DNA of 37,805 nt, taken from an uncultured Clostridia bacterium. GTDB taxonomy: Bacteria; Bacillota; Clostridia; Oscillospirales; Oscillospiraceae. The DNA is taken from NCBI GenBank assembly GCA_945946745.1, contig CAMEWZ010000002.1, positions 1 to 37,805 of the forward strand, written 5' to 3'. The translations under genes were made by a program, and so were the position numbers. This document shows, piece after piece, positions 1 through 7,650 of this stretch (position 1 is its first letter; every line of letters begins with the position of its first letter). A model generated the notes under the pieces. That model ran no database searches, had not been told where the DNA came from, and was given only the letters and a program-made list of their open reading frames with translations.

Positions 1-296
1 CCATGGCCCGGAATATGATCCGCCTCAGCGGCTTCGAGCCGGACGTGGACATCAAGATCGAATACACAGGCCTGCGGCCCGGCGAAAAGCTCTATGAGGA
101 GCTGCTGATGAAGGAAGAGGGCATGCAGGAAACCGCCAACAAGCTGATCCATATCGGCAAGCCCATTGAAATGGACGACGAGAAGTTTAAGGAGCAGCTG
201 GCCAGCCTGGAAAAGGCCTGCAAGGCGGAAGTGACCAACATGAAGGATATCGTGGCGGAAATCGTGCCAACCTATAAGCGAAAGGTAGAAGTATAA
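1..296 (+). CDS. C-terminal end of a UDP-GlcNAc 4,6-dehydratase-type polysaccharide biosynthesis protein (EpsC/WbpM/CapD family), 5' partial
   Basis: Only the last 97 or so codons are present; the open frame runs off the left edge, so the Met codon at position 3 is an internal residue and not a start. The visible stretch carries the family's C-terminal hallmark, a MIRLSG segment, then an EYTGLRPGEKLYEELL segment (about residues 20-35 of the visible part). This is typical of the long, membrane-anchored EpsC/WbpM/PglF dehydratases, which convert UDP-GlcNAc to UDP-4-keto-6-deoxy-GlcNAc on the cytoplasmic face. It stops 19 bases before the priming transferase and belongs to the same transcription unit. 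Its product is a plausible substrate for the epimerase/reductase at 930-1808. The N-terminal membrane segments and the catalytic SDR part cannot be checked here. The family call is firm; the exact sugar is inferred. Confidence 0.85.
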   Translation, partial: MARNMIRLSGFEPDVDIKIEYTGLRPGEKLYEELLMKEEGMQETANKLIHIGKPIEMDDEKFKEQLASLEKACKAEVTNMKDIVAEIVPTYKRKVEV

Positions 297-315
297 CGCA
301 AAGGGGACGTGCCTT

Positions 316-933
316 ATGTATCAGAAATACGGAAAGCGGCTGCTGGACATCCTTCTGTCCGGCTGCGGCATTCTTGTGCTCAGCCCGGTATACCTTATTT
401 TGGCGCTGGCCATTAAGATCGACGATCCGGGGCCGGTGTTTTTCCACCAGAAGCGGGTAGGCATCCATAAGACCTACTTCCATATTCTGAAATTCCGCAC
501 CATGAAAATGGAGACACCCAGAGATGTCCCCACCCATTTGCTGGAAAATCCGGAGCAGTATATCACCCGGGTGGGCAGAATTCTGCGGAAAACCTCTCTG
601 GATGAGCTTCCCCAGATTTTTCAGATTTTTACGGGGAAAATGTCCATCATCGGCCCCCGGCCGGCGCTGTGGAATCAGTATGATCTGATTGCGGAGCGGG
701 ACAAGTACGGCGCCAATGACATTCGCCCCGGGCTGACGGGCTGGGCACAGATCAATGGACGGGATGAGCTGCCCATTGATGTGAAGGCACGGCTGGATGG
801 AGAGTATGTGGAAAGGCTTAGCTTCCCCTTCGACTGCAAGTGCTTTTTCGGTACGATTCTTTCCGTTGCGCGGCATGAGGGCGTTGTGGAGGGCGGCACC
901 GGCGCGCTGGAAAAGGAGAATAAGCAGCTATGA
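316..933 (+). CDS. Monotopic phosphoglycosyl transferase (undecaprenyl-phosphate sugar phosphotransferase) priming glycan assembly
   Basis: Family PF02397 enzymes move a sugar-1-phosphate from a UDP-sugar to undecaprenyl phosphate at the inner face of the membrane, the first committed step of surface glycan assembly. The 205-residue length is that of the minimal catalytic form (PglC/EpsL-like), without the multi-helix N-terminal region of WbaP. A single hydrophobic re-entrant segment lies at residues 12-34. Next come DDPGPVFF (36-43), KFRTM (59-63), SLDELPQ (94-100) with the catalytic Asp96-Glu97 pair, GPRP (113-116) and PGLTGWAQINGR (138-149). A GGGGA-type ribosome site precedes the ATG. Its last bases overlap the next start (ATGA at 930). 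Lying between a 4,6-dehydratase and an epimerase, it probably uses a 6-deoxy-HexNAc donor, but donor choice cannot be read from the sequence. Confidence 0.95.
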   Translation: MYQKYGKRLLDILLSGCGILVLSPVYLILALAIKIDDPGPVFFHQKRVGIHKTYFHILKFRTMKMETPRDVPTHLLENPEQYITRVGRILRKTSLDELPQIFQIFTGKMSIIGPRPALWNQYDLIAERDKYGANDIRPGLTGWAQINGRDELPIDVKARLDGEYVERLSFPFDCKCFFGTILSVARHEGVVEGGTGALEKENKQL

Positions 934-1808
934 AACGCATTCTGATCACCGGCGGTCACGGCTACATCGGCAGTTGGGTGGCCGGGTATCTTGGCCGCTG
1001 GCCGGAGCGCTATCAAGTGGAAACGCTGAGCCAGCGGGAGGAAAGCTGGAAGGCGGTTTCCTTTCGGGGCTATGACGCGGTGCTGCACGCGGCGGGGCTG
1101 GCCCACCAGGAGAAGACGAAAAACGATCCCGCCCAGGCGGATCGATATGACCGCGTTAACCACCTTCTGGCGGTGGAGACCGGGGAAAAGGCCAAGGCGG
1201 AGGGCGTTGGGCAGTTCCTGTTTTTAAGCTCAGCCAGCGTTTACGGCCTCACGGCCTCGGTTGGCTCCACGGTGATGATTACAGAGGATACGCCGCTGAA
1301 GCCCGTGGACAATTACGGCATCAGCAAGGCAAAAGCCGAAGCGGATTTGCAGGCTCTGGCGTCTCCGGATTTTAAGCTTGCCATTCTGCGGCCGCCGATG
1401 ATCTATGGCCCGGGGTGCAAGGGCAATTATGTGACTCTGGCAAAGCTGGCGAACAAGCTGCCCATTTTTCCCAAGGTGGAAAACCGGCGTTCCATGCTGT
1501 ATATCGAGAATTTGGCGGAACTGATCCGGCTGCTGATCGAGGATGAGGCAGAGGGTGTTTTCTGCCCGCAGAACGAGGAATATGTCTCCACCTGCGATAT
1601 GGTCAGCCAGATTGCCCATGCCCACGGGCGGCAGATCCTGTTCGTCGGCGGATGCGCCTGGGCGCTGAAGCTTCTCAGCCATGCCACCGGCATGGTGGAC
1701 AAGGCCTTTGGCAGCCTGTGCTACGACCAGTCCTTGAGCCGCTACCCCGGAGATTACTGTGTGAAGAATCTGACCGAATCCATCTGGGAGACGGAAAACG
1801 AGGCATAA
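930..1808 (+). CDS. NAD-dependent epimerase/dehydratase (extended SDR), probably a nucleotide-sugar 4-epimerase or 4-ketoreductase
   Basis: The protein has a Rossmann fold with the NAD(P) loop TGGHGYIG (residues 7-14), LSSASVYG (99-106) bringing the active-site Ser, the catalytic pair Tyr129-xxx-Lys133, and RPPMIYGPG (154-162), a substrate-loop signature of the GalE/WbpV-like branch. At 292 residues it is slightly short for the class. WbpV/WreQ-type relatives reduce the 4-keto-6-deoxy product of a WbpM-type dehydratase to UDP-D-QuiNAc or UDP-D-FucNAc. The tail of such a dehydratase ends at 296 and a priming transferase lies between, so a role in making the initiating sugar is a reasonable inference. 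A GalE-like epimerase is the main alternative. It is translationally coupled to the gene before it by an ATGA overlap. Confidence 0.8.
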   Translation: MKRILITGGHGYIGSWVAGYLGRWPERYQVETLSQREESWKAVSFRGYDAVLHAAGLAHQEKTKNDPAQADRYDRVNHLLAVETGEKAKAEGVGQFLFLSSASVYGLTASVGSTVMITEDTPLKPVDNYGISKAKAEADLQALASPDFKLAILRPPMIYGPGCKGNYVTLAKLANKLPIFPKVENRRSMLYIENLAELIRLLIEDEAEGVFCPQNEEYVSTCDMVSQIAHAHGRQILFVGGCAWALKLLSHATGMVDKAFGSLCYDQSLSRYPGDYCVKNLTESIWETENEA

Positions 1809-1826
1809 AACGGAAGGAGGGCTTTC

Positions 1827-3068
1827 TTGAAACAGAAAAAGGATGTTTTGTTCCTGTGCCAGTTTTTTTATCCGGAATACATTTCCTCTGCCCAGCTTCC
1901 CTTTGACACGGTGATGGCGCTGAAAAACGCGGGCTTCTCCGTGGATGCCCTCTGCGGCTATCCACAGGAATATTTGGACGGCAGGGATATTCCGGTGCGG
2001 GAAACGGTGGACGGAGTTTCCATTCACCGGCTGAAGTACCTCCAAATGAACCGTTCCGGCTTTTTGGGGCGGTTGGTCAATTACTTTTCGTTTACCCTCA
2101 TGGTGCTGCTGCATCTGCCGGAGATCGCCGGATACCGGTCGGTGGTGGTGTATTCCAACCCTCCGATTCTGCCCTGGATTGCCTCCTGGGCAAAGGCACT
2201 GTTTGGGGTCAAGCTGGTGTTCGTGGCCTATGATCTGTACCCCGAGGTGGCGACGGTGACCAACACCCTGGGAAAGAAGCATCCCATCTGCCGCTTGATG
2301 AACCACATCAACCAATGTGTCTTCCGGCGCGCGGACAAGGTGGTGGCCCTGTCCTCGGAGCAGCGGGCTTATATCCTGGCGCATCGGCCGGTTTCCCCGG
2401 AAACGGTGACGGTGATCCCCAATTGGCACCCGGATCAAGGGCTGCGGGGAAAAAGCCGGGAGGAAAACCGGTTCCGGGAGATGGCAAAGGGCCGGTTCGT
2501 GGTCTCCTATTTCGGCAATATGGGCACCATGCAGGATATGCAGACCATTTTGGATGCCATTCGGCTGCTGCGGCGGGAGGATGACCTGTTTTTCCTCTTT
2601 GCGGGCCACGGCAATAAGCTGGAAAAGCTGAAGCAGACCGCGGCGGCGGAGGGAATCGAAAACATTTTGGTCTGTGATTACCTCCACGGACAGAATTTTC
2701 AAGATGCCCTGGAGGCCAGCGGCTGCGCCCTGGTGTCTTTGGAAAAGGGGGCCACAGGACTGTGTGTTCCCAGCAAAACCTACTGCTATATGATGCAGGG
2801 GATTCCTCTGCTGGCGATTATGGACGAATGCGACATCGTCCGGGATGTGGAAAGCGGCGTGGGGGCCTGGGTGCGAAACGGCGAGGCGGACAAGCTGGCC
2901 CAGGCCATCCGGATGCTTCGGGATCATCCGGAGCAGAGGGCCGAAATGGGAAAAACCTGCCGCAGACTGTATGAGAAAACCTATACCGTTCAAGTCGGTA
3001 CACAAAAATATATTACCCTTTTCCGGGAATTGCTTGGTTCCCGGGGGAAAGAAGGAGAGCAAACATGA
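1827..3068 (+). CDS. GT4 glycosyltransferase, WbuB-like (candidate L-FucNAc transferase)
   Basis: This 413-residue GT-B fold enzyme starts at TTG (1827), chosen because GGAGG at 1816-1820 sits six bases upstream and the hydrophobic first strand (DVLFLCQFFYPE) begins right after. The N-terminal acceptor domain holds the YDLYPE motif (135-140), typical of the WbuB subgroup. The C-terminal nucleotide domain holds SYFGNMGTMQ (227-236) and VPSKTYCYMMQGIPLLA (314-330), which binds the donor diphosphate. E. coli WbuB is an L-FucNAc transferase. The next three genes make UDP-L-FucNAc, so the same role is likely here, though this rests on context and family resemblance. It acts in the cytoplasm on a lipid-linked intermediate. 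The stop overlaps the capE start (ATGA at 3065). Confidence 0.88.
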   Translation: MKQKKDVLFLCQFFYPEYISSAQLPFDTVMALKNAGFSVDALCGYPQEYLDGRDIPVRETVDGVSIHRLKYLQMNRSGFLGRLVNYFSFTLMVLLHLPEIAGYRSVVVYSNPPILPWIASWAKALFGVKLVFVAYDLYPEVATVTNTLGKKHPICRLMNHINQCVFRRADKVVALSSEQRAYILAHRPVSPETVTVIPNWHPDQGLRGKSREENRFREMAKGRFVVSYFGNMGTMQDMQTILDAIRLLRREDDLFFLFAGHGNKLEKLKQTAAAEGIENILVCDYLHGQNFQDALEASGCALVSLEKGATGLCVPSKTYCYMMQGIPLLAIMDECDIVRDVESGVGAWVRNGEADKLAQAIRMLRDHPEQRAEMGKTCRRLYEKTYTVQVGTQKYITLFRELLGSRGKEGEQT

Positions 3069-4114
3069 GTATTTTTGCCAACAAGACCCTGATGATCACC
3101 GGAGGCACCGGTTCCTTCGGCAACGCGGTGCTCAACCGTTTCCTGGATACGGATATCCGGGAGATCCGGGTGTTTTCCCGGGATGAGAAGAAGCAGGACG
3201 ACATGCGCCATGAGTTCCAGGCAAAGCTGCCCCAGGCGGCGAATAAGATCAAGTTCTTCATCGGCGATGTCCGGGATATCCAGTCCGTCAAGAACGCCAT
3301 GCATGGCGTCGACTACATCTTCCATGCCGCCGCGCTGAAGCAGGTGCCCTCCTGCGAGTTTTTCCCGTTGGAGGCGGTGAAGACCAATGTCCTCGGCACC
3401 GACAACGTGCTCACTGCCGCCATTGACGAGGGCGTGAAGACGGTGATCTGCCTGTCCACGGACAAGGCGGCCTATCCGGTCAACGCCATGGGCACCTCCA
3501 AGGCTATGATGGAAAAGGTCATCGTGGCCAAGTCCCGCACCGTTTCCCCGGAGAAAACCAAGATCTGCTGCACCCGCTACGGCAATGTCATGTGCTCCCG
3601 GGGCAGCGTCATCCCCCTGTGGATTGACCAGATCAAGGCGGGCAATCCCATTACCATTACGGAGCCTACCATGACCCGGTTCATCATGAGCCTGGAGGAG
3701 GCGGTGGATCTGGTACTGTTCGCCTTTGAAAACGGCGTCAGCGGCGATATTCTGGTGCAGAAGGCCCCGGCCTGCACCATCGAGACCCTGGCCAAGGCGG
3801 TCACCGGACTGTTCCAGCCCGGCCATGAGATCAAGGTCATCGGCATCCGCCACGGCGAGAAGATGTACGAGACCTTGCTGACCAATGAGGAATGCGCCAA
3901 CGCCATCGACCTGGGGAACTTCTACCGGGTGCCCTGCGACAAGCGGGACTTGAACTACGACAAGTATTTCCGGGAGGGCAATCTTCAGCGCAACGTCCTT
4001 TCGGAGTTCAATTCCAACAACACCCAGCTTCTGAATGTGGAGCAGGTGCAGCAGAAGCTGCTGTCTCTGGCCTACATCCGGGAGGAACTGGATGCCTGGA
4101 AGAAAAAAGGCTAA
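3065..4114 (+). CDS. capE: UDP-GlcNAc 4,6-dehydratase/5-epimerase, first step to UDP-L-FucNAc
   Basis: CapE (FnlA/WbjB) converts UDP-GlcNAc to the 4-keto-6-deoxy-L-arabino sugar, the entry step of UDP-L-FucNAc synthesis. The 349-residue length fits the soluble short form of the family. Visible motifs are the NAD(P) loop TGGTGSFG (12-19), Asp68 in IGDVRD, AALKQVP (89-95), STDKA (131-135) and RHGEKMYETL (262-271). The usual SDR Tyr is replaced by Met142 in MGTSK (142-146), the substitution known for the CapE/WbpM branch, as against PseB with Tyr. The call is supported strongly by the capF and capG homologues that follow directly. A shared function with the EpsC-type dehydratase ending at 296 is unlikely, because the two would differ in C5 stereochemistry. 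Confidence 0.93.
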   Translation: MSIFANKTLMITGGTGSFGNAVLNRFLDTDIREIRVFSRDEKKQDDMRHEFQAKLPQAANKIKFFIGDVRDIQSVKNAMHGVDYIFHAAALKQVPSCEFFPLEAVKTNVLGTDNVLTAAIDEGVKTVICLSTDKAAYPVNAMGTSKAMMEKVIVAKSRTVSPEKTKICCTRYGNVMCSRGSVIPLWIDQIKAGNPITITEPTMTRFIMSLEEAVDLVLFAFENGVSGDILVQKAPACTIETLAKAVTGLFQPGHEIKVIGIRHGEKMYETLLTNEECANAIDLGNFYRVPCDKRDLNYDKYFREGNLQRNVLSEFNSNNTQLLNVEQVQQKLLSLAYIREELDAWKKKG

Positions 4115-4136
4115 ATCAAAGCGGGAGGATCCACGG

Positions 4137-5336
4137 ATGAACATTCTGATCACCGGCGCCGCCGGATTTGTGGGAAAAAACCTGACTGCCGCCCTGGAAT
4201 GCCTCCGGGACGGAAAGGATCGCACCCGTCCGGGGTTGACCATTGGGGAGATTTACCGTTACGATGTGGATTCTCCCGCTGCGCTTTTGGAGGAAGCCTG
4301 CCAAAAAGCGGACTTTGTCTTCAACCTGGCGGGGGTCAACCGGCCCCAAAACCAGGAGGAATTCATGCAGGGCAATTTCGGCTTTGCCTCCACGCTGCTG
4401 GACACGCTGAAAAAGTATCGAAATACCTGCCCCGTTATGCTGTCCTCCTCCATCCAGGCCACCCTGGTGGGCCGTTACGCCAACGGCGAGTATGGCAAAA
4501 GCAAAAAAGCGGGGGAGGAGCTGTTCTTCCACTACGCCGAAGAAACCGGGGCCAAGGTACTGGTATACCGGTTCCCCAACCTGTTTGGCAAGTGGTGCCG
4601 CCCCAATTACAACAGCGCGGTCGCCACCTTCTGCCACAACTACGCCCACGATCTGCCCATTACGGTGAACGACGCTTCCGTGGAATTGGAACTGCTCTAT
4701 ATCGACGATCTGGTGGCGGAGATGCTGGACGCGCTGGAAGGGAAGGAGCACCGCTGTGAATTCGACGGCGTCAACACGGTGCTGACTCCCGATGGCCGCT
4801 ACTGCGCCGCGCCGGTATCCCACCGGGCAACCTTGGGGGAGATTGTGGCCCTGCTGGATCGGTTCAAGGCCCAGCCTCAGACCCTGGTGATGCCCGAAAT
4901 CCCCCAGGGCAGCTTTGCCAAGAAGCTGTATTCCACCTATCTTTCCTACCTTCCCAAGGAAAAGGCGGCCTTTCCCTTGAAAATGAACGTGGACGCCCGG
5001 GGCAGCTTTACGGAGCTGCTGAAAACCGAAAGCTGCGGCCAGTTCAGCGTGAATATTTCCAAGCCCGGCGTTACCAAGGGTCAGCACTGGCATCATACCA
5101 AGTGGGAGTTCTTCATCGTGGTTTCCGGCCGGGGTCTCATCCAGCAGCGGAAGGTGGGTACGGAGGAAGTGCTGAACTTTGAAGTCTCCGGAGAAAAGAT
5201 GGAAGCTGTCCACATGCTGCCGGGCTATACCCACAACATCATCAACCTGTCCGAAACGGAGGATCTGGTGACGCTGATGTGGGCCAATGAGTGCTTCGAC
5301 CCGGGCAAGCCCGATACGTTTTACGAGGTGGTGTGA
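4137..5336 (+). CDS. capF: CapF-type bifunctional nucleotide-sugar reductase with C-terminal cupin, second step to UDP-L-FucNAc
   Basis: The 399-residue protein has an N-terminal SDR domain and a C-terminal cupin, the distinctive CapF (FnlB/WbjC) layout. The SDR part shows TGAAGFVG (6-13), FNLAGVNRPQN (62-72), SSSIQAT (103-109) and Tyr119-xxx-Lys123. The cupin part (about 282-399) shows GVTKGQHWHHTKWEFF (311-326), with clustered His and Glu for zinc, and His366 in GYTHNI. In the characterised enzyme the cupin does the C3 epimerisation and the SDR domain reduces C4 with NADPH. The ATG at 4137 is preferred over in-frame upstream codons, because GGGAGG at 4123-4128 sits eight bases ahead and the Rossmann strand begins at once. 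It is about 30 residues longer than the S. aureus protein as I recall it. Confidence 0.92.
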   Translation: MNILITGAAGFVGKNLTAALECLRDGKDRTRPGLTIGEIYRYDVDSPAALLEEACQKADFVFNLAGVNRPQNQEEFMQGNFGFASTLLDTLKKYRNTCPVMLSSSIQATLVGRYANGEYGKSKKAGEELFFHYAEETGAKVLVYRFPNLFGKWCRPNYNSAVATFCHNYAHDLPITVNDASVELELLYIDDLVAEMLDALEGKEHRCEFDGVNTVLTPDGRYCAAPVSHRATLGEIVALLDRFKAQPQTLVMPEIPQGSFAKKLYSTYLSYLPKEKAAFPLKMNVDARGSFTELLKTESCGQFSVNISKPGVTKGQHWHHTKWEFFIVVSGRGLIQQRKVGTEEVLNFEVSGEKMEAVHMLPGYTHNIINLSETEDLVTLMWANECFDPGKPDTFYEVV

Positions 5337-5338
5337 CC

Positions 5339-6523
5339 ATGGACATGAAACTGGATTATTCGGATATTTCCTTTCAGAACAACGGCAAGCTGAAGCTTCT
5401 GATTATTGTGGGCACCCGGCCGGAGATCATCCGGCTGGCAGCGGTGATTAACAAGTGCCGGAAGTATTTTGACTGCCTTCTGGCCCACACGGGGCAGAAC
5501 TATGACTATAACCTCAACGGCATTTTCTTCCGGGATCTGGGCCTGGCCGACCCGGATGTGTATATGAACGCGGTGGGCGACGATTTGGGCGCCACGGTGG
5601 GCAACATCATCAACTGTTCCTACAAGCTGATGGCGCAGATTAAGCCCGATGCCATGCTGATTCTGGGCGACACCAATTCCTGCCTGTCCGCCATTCCCGC
5701 CAAGCGGCTGCATATTCCCATTTTTCACATGGAGGCAGGAAACCGCTGCAAGGACGAGTGCCTGCCGGAGGAGACCAACCGCCGGATTGTGGACATCATC
5801 TCCGACGTGAATCTGGCCTATTCCGAGCACGCCCGGAAGTACCTCCACGAGTGCGGCCTGCCCAAGGAGCGAGTCTACGTCACCGGTTCCCCCATGGCAG
5901 AGGTGCTGCACGCGAATCTTGCGGCAATCGAAGCATCCGATGTGCATAAACGTCTGGGCCTTGAGAAGGGAAGATACATCCTGCTATCGGCCCACCGGGA
6001 GGAAAATATCGACACCGAGAAAAATTTCTTTTCCCTGTTTAGCGCCATCAACGCTATGGCGGAGAAATACGATATGCCCATTTTGTATTCCTGCCATCCC
6101 CGCTCCAAAAAGCGGCTGGAAGCCACCGGCTTCCAGCTGGACAGGCGGGTGATTCAGAGCACCCCGCTGGGCTTCCACGACTATAACTGCCTGCAAATGA
6201 ACGCCTTCGCGGTGGTGTCCGATTCCGGCACCTTGCCGGAGGAAAGTAGCTTCTTTACCAGCATCGGCCATCCCTTCCCGGCGGTGTGCATCCGGACTTC
6301 CACGGAGCGGCCCGAGGCTTTGGATAAAGCCTGCTTCATCCTGGCGGGCATTGACGAGGGACACCTGCTTCAAGCGGTGGATACCGCGGTGCAGATGAAC
6401 CTGGAAGGAGATCACGGCATTCCGGTTCCCGACTATGTGGAGGAGAACGTGTCCACCAAGGTGGTCAAGATCATCCAGTCCTACACCGGCGTGGTGGACA
6501 AGATGGTCTGGCGGAAGTATTAA
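5339..6523 (+). CDS. capG: Non-hydrolysing UDP-HexNAc 2-epimerase, last step to UDP-L-FucNAc
   Basis: CapG (FnlC/WbjD), a WecB relative, inverts C2 to give UDP-L-FucNAc. The 394-residue chain carries the full 2-epimerase signature: VGTRPEI (24-30), HTGQNYD (50-56), LGDTNS (109-114), HMEAGNR (130-136), LPEETNRR (142-149), then SAHREEN and, near the end of the second domain, SDSGTLPEESS, which holds the UDP phosphates. The start at 5339 lies two bases after the capF stop; a second ATG at 5345 is an alternative. On sequence alone it could be read as a UDP-GlcNAc 2-epimerase making UDP-ManNAc. The unbroken capE-capF-capG order makes the FucNAc pathway the better reading. It acts in the cytoplasm. 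Confidence 0.9.
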   Translation: MDMKLDYSDISFQNNGKLKLLIIVGTRPEIIRLAAVINKCRKYFDCLLAHTGQNYDYNLNGIFFRDLGLADPDVYMNAVGDDLGATVGNIINCSYKLMAQIKPDAMLILGDTNSCLSAIPAKRLHIPIFHMEAGNRCKDECLPEETNRRIVDIISDVNLAYSEHARKYLHECGLPKERVYVTGSPMAEVLHANLAAIEASDVHKRLGLEKGRYILLSAHREENIDTEKNFFSLFSAINAMAEKYDMPILYSCHPRSKKRLEATGFQLDRRVIQSTPLGFHDYNCLQMNAFAVVSDSGTLPEESSFFTSIGHPFPAVCIRTSTERPEALDKACFILAGIDEGHLLQAVDTAVQMNLEGDHGIPVPDYVEENVSTKVVKIIQSYTGVVDKMVWRKY

Positions 6524-6540
6524 TACAAGGAGGCGAGTAC

Positions 6541-7650
6541 ATGAAGTACCTGTTTATCAATTCCGTGGCGGGCTTTGGCAGCACCGGACGGCTGGCGGCG
6601 GAGAAATGCCGGGAATTGATGGCCCAGGGAAACGAATGTGTACTCGCCTTTGGCCGTAAAGAGGCTGGCTGCGAGGATATTCCTACAGTGCGCATCGGCT
6701 CGGACTGGGATTGCCGCCGGAACGCCTTGGAAAACCGACTCCTGGACAACCAGGGCTTTGGCTCCCGGGAGGCAACCCGGCGCTTTCTGACCTGGGTGCG
6801 GCAATATGATCCGGATGTGATCTGGCTGCACAATCTGCACGGCTACTATCTCCACATTGGCGAATTGTTCGACTATCTTCGCATCTGTGGTAAGGAGATC
6901 CGCTGGACACTCCATGACTGCTGGGCCTTCACGGGGCACTGCGCCTACTTTGATTACGCCCGGTGTGACAGGTGGAAAACCGGCTGCGATCATTGCCCGG
7001 AAAAGGGCAGCTATCCCCAAAGCCTCCTGCTGGATGGCAGCCGGAGAAATTTCGAGAAAAAGAAGGCCCTCTTTACGGGAATCCCCAGCCTAAGCTTGAT
7101 CGTCCCCTCCCACTGGCTGGAAAGCCGGGTAAAGGAGAGTTTTTTGGGAGCATATCCGGTGGAGGTGGTGTACAACACCGTCAATACCGATATTTTCAAG
7201 CCTACATCCAGCGATTTTCGCCGGGAGCATGGTCTGGAGGACAAGATCATCCTGCTGGGGGTTGCCAGCGTGTGGGATCGGCGCAAGGGCCTGGAGGATT
7301 TCCTGGCGCTTTCCGGCAGACTGAATGCGAAGTATCAAATCGTATTGGTGGGGCTGACGGAAAAGCAGCGCCGGGGGCTTCCGGAGAACATTCTGGGCCT
7401 GCCCAGAACCAACAGCCCCCGGGAATTGGCGGAGATCTATACCGCCGCCGACCTGTTGCTGAACCCCAGCCTGGAGGAGACCTTCGGCATGACGGTGCTG
7501 GAGGCCCATTGCTGCGGCACAGAGGCGGTGGTATACCAGGATACCGCCTGTGAGGAAATTGTCAATGCATTTGGCGGCCGGGCGGTTCCCCGGGGCGTGG
7601 AGAACCTGTTGGAGGCGGTACTTTCCTGGGAGAAGGAGCGGAATCCATGA
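6541..7650 (+). CDS. GT4 glycosyltransferase with a Cys-rich HDCWAFTGHC motif
   Basis: This 369-residue GT-B enzyme has a strong ribosome site (AAGGAGG at 6527-6533). The acceptor domain carries HDCWAFTGHC (125-134), followed by Cys142, Cys149 and Cys152 (GCDHCP), a Cys-rich loop found in one GT4 subgroup. The donor domain shows GVASVWDRRKG (240-250) and EETFGMTVLEA (312-322) with the EX7E pair Glu313-Glu321. It probably adds a sugar from a nucleotide donor to the lipid-linked repeat unit in the cytoplasm. Donor and linkage are unknown. The stop overlaps the start of the polymerase gene by four bases (ATGA at 7647), so the two are translationally coupled. The cysteines might bind a metal, but that is only a suggestion. 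Confidence 0.88.
   Translation: MKYLFINSVAGFGSTGRLAAEKCRELMAQGNECVLAFGRKEAGCEDIPTVRIGSDWDCRRNALENRLLDNQGFGSREATRRFLTWVRQYDPDVIWLHNLHGYYLHIGELFDYLRICGKEIRWTLHDCWAFTGHCAYFDYARCDRWKTGCDHCPEKGSYPQSLLLDGSRRNFEKKKALFTGIPSLSLIVPSHWLESRVKESFLGAYPVEVVYNTVNTDIFKPTSSDFRREHGLEDKIILLGVASVWDRRKGLEDFLALSGRLNAKYQIVLVGLTEKQRRGLPENILGLPRTNSPRELAEIYTAADLLLNPSLEETFGMTVLEAHCCGTEAVVYQDTACEEIVNAFGGRAVPRGVENLLEAVLSWEKERNP

Noticed and set aside
1230..3062. A 610-codon open frame on the - strand opposite the epimerase and WbuB-like genes
   Set aside because: The two + strand genes have full motifs and ribosome sites; the antisense frame has none and is His/Gln/Pro-rich like other shadows here.
4035..4136. An N-terminal extension of capF
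   Set aside because: It would overlap capE and add residues before the Rossmann strand; the ATG at 4137 has a proper ribosome site.
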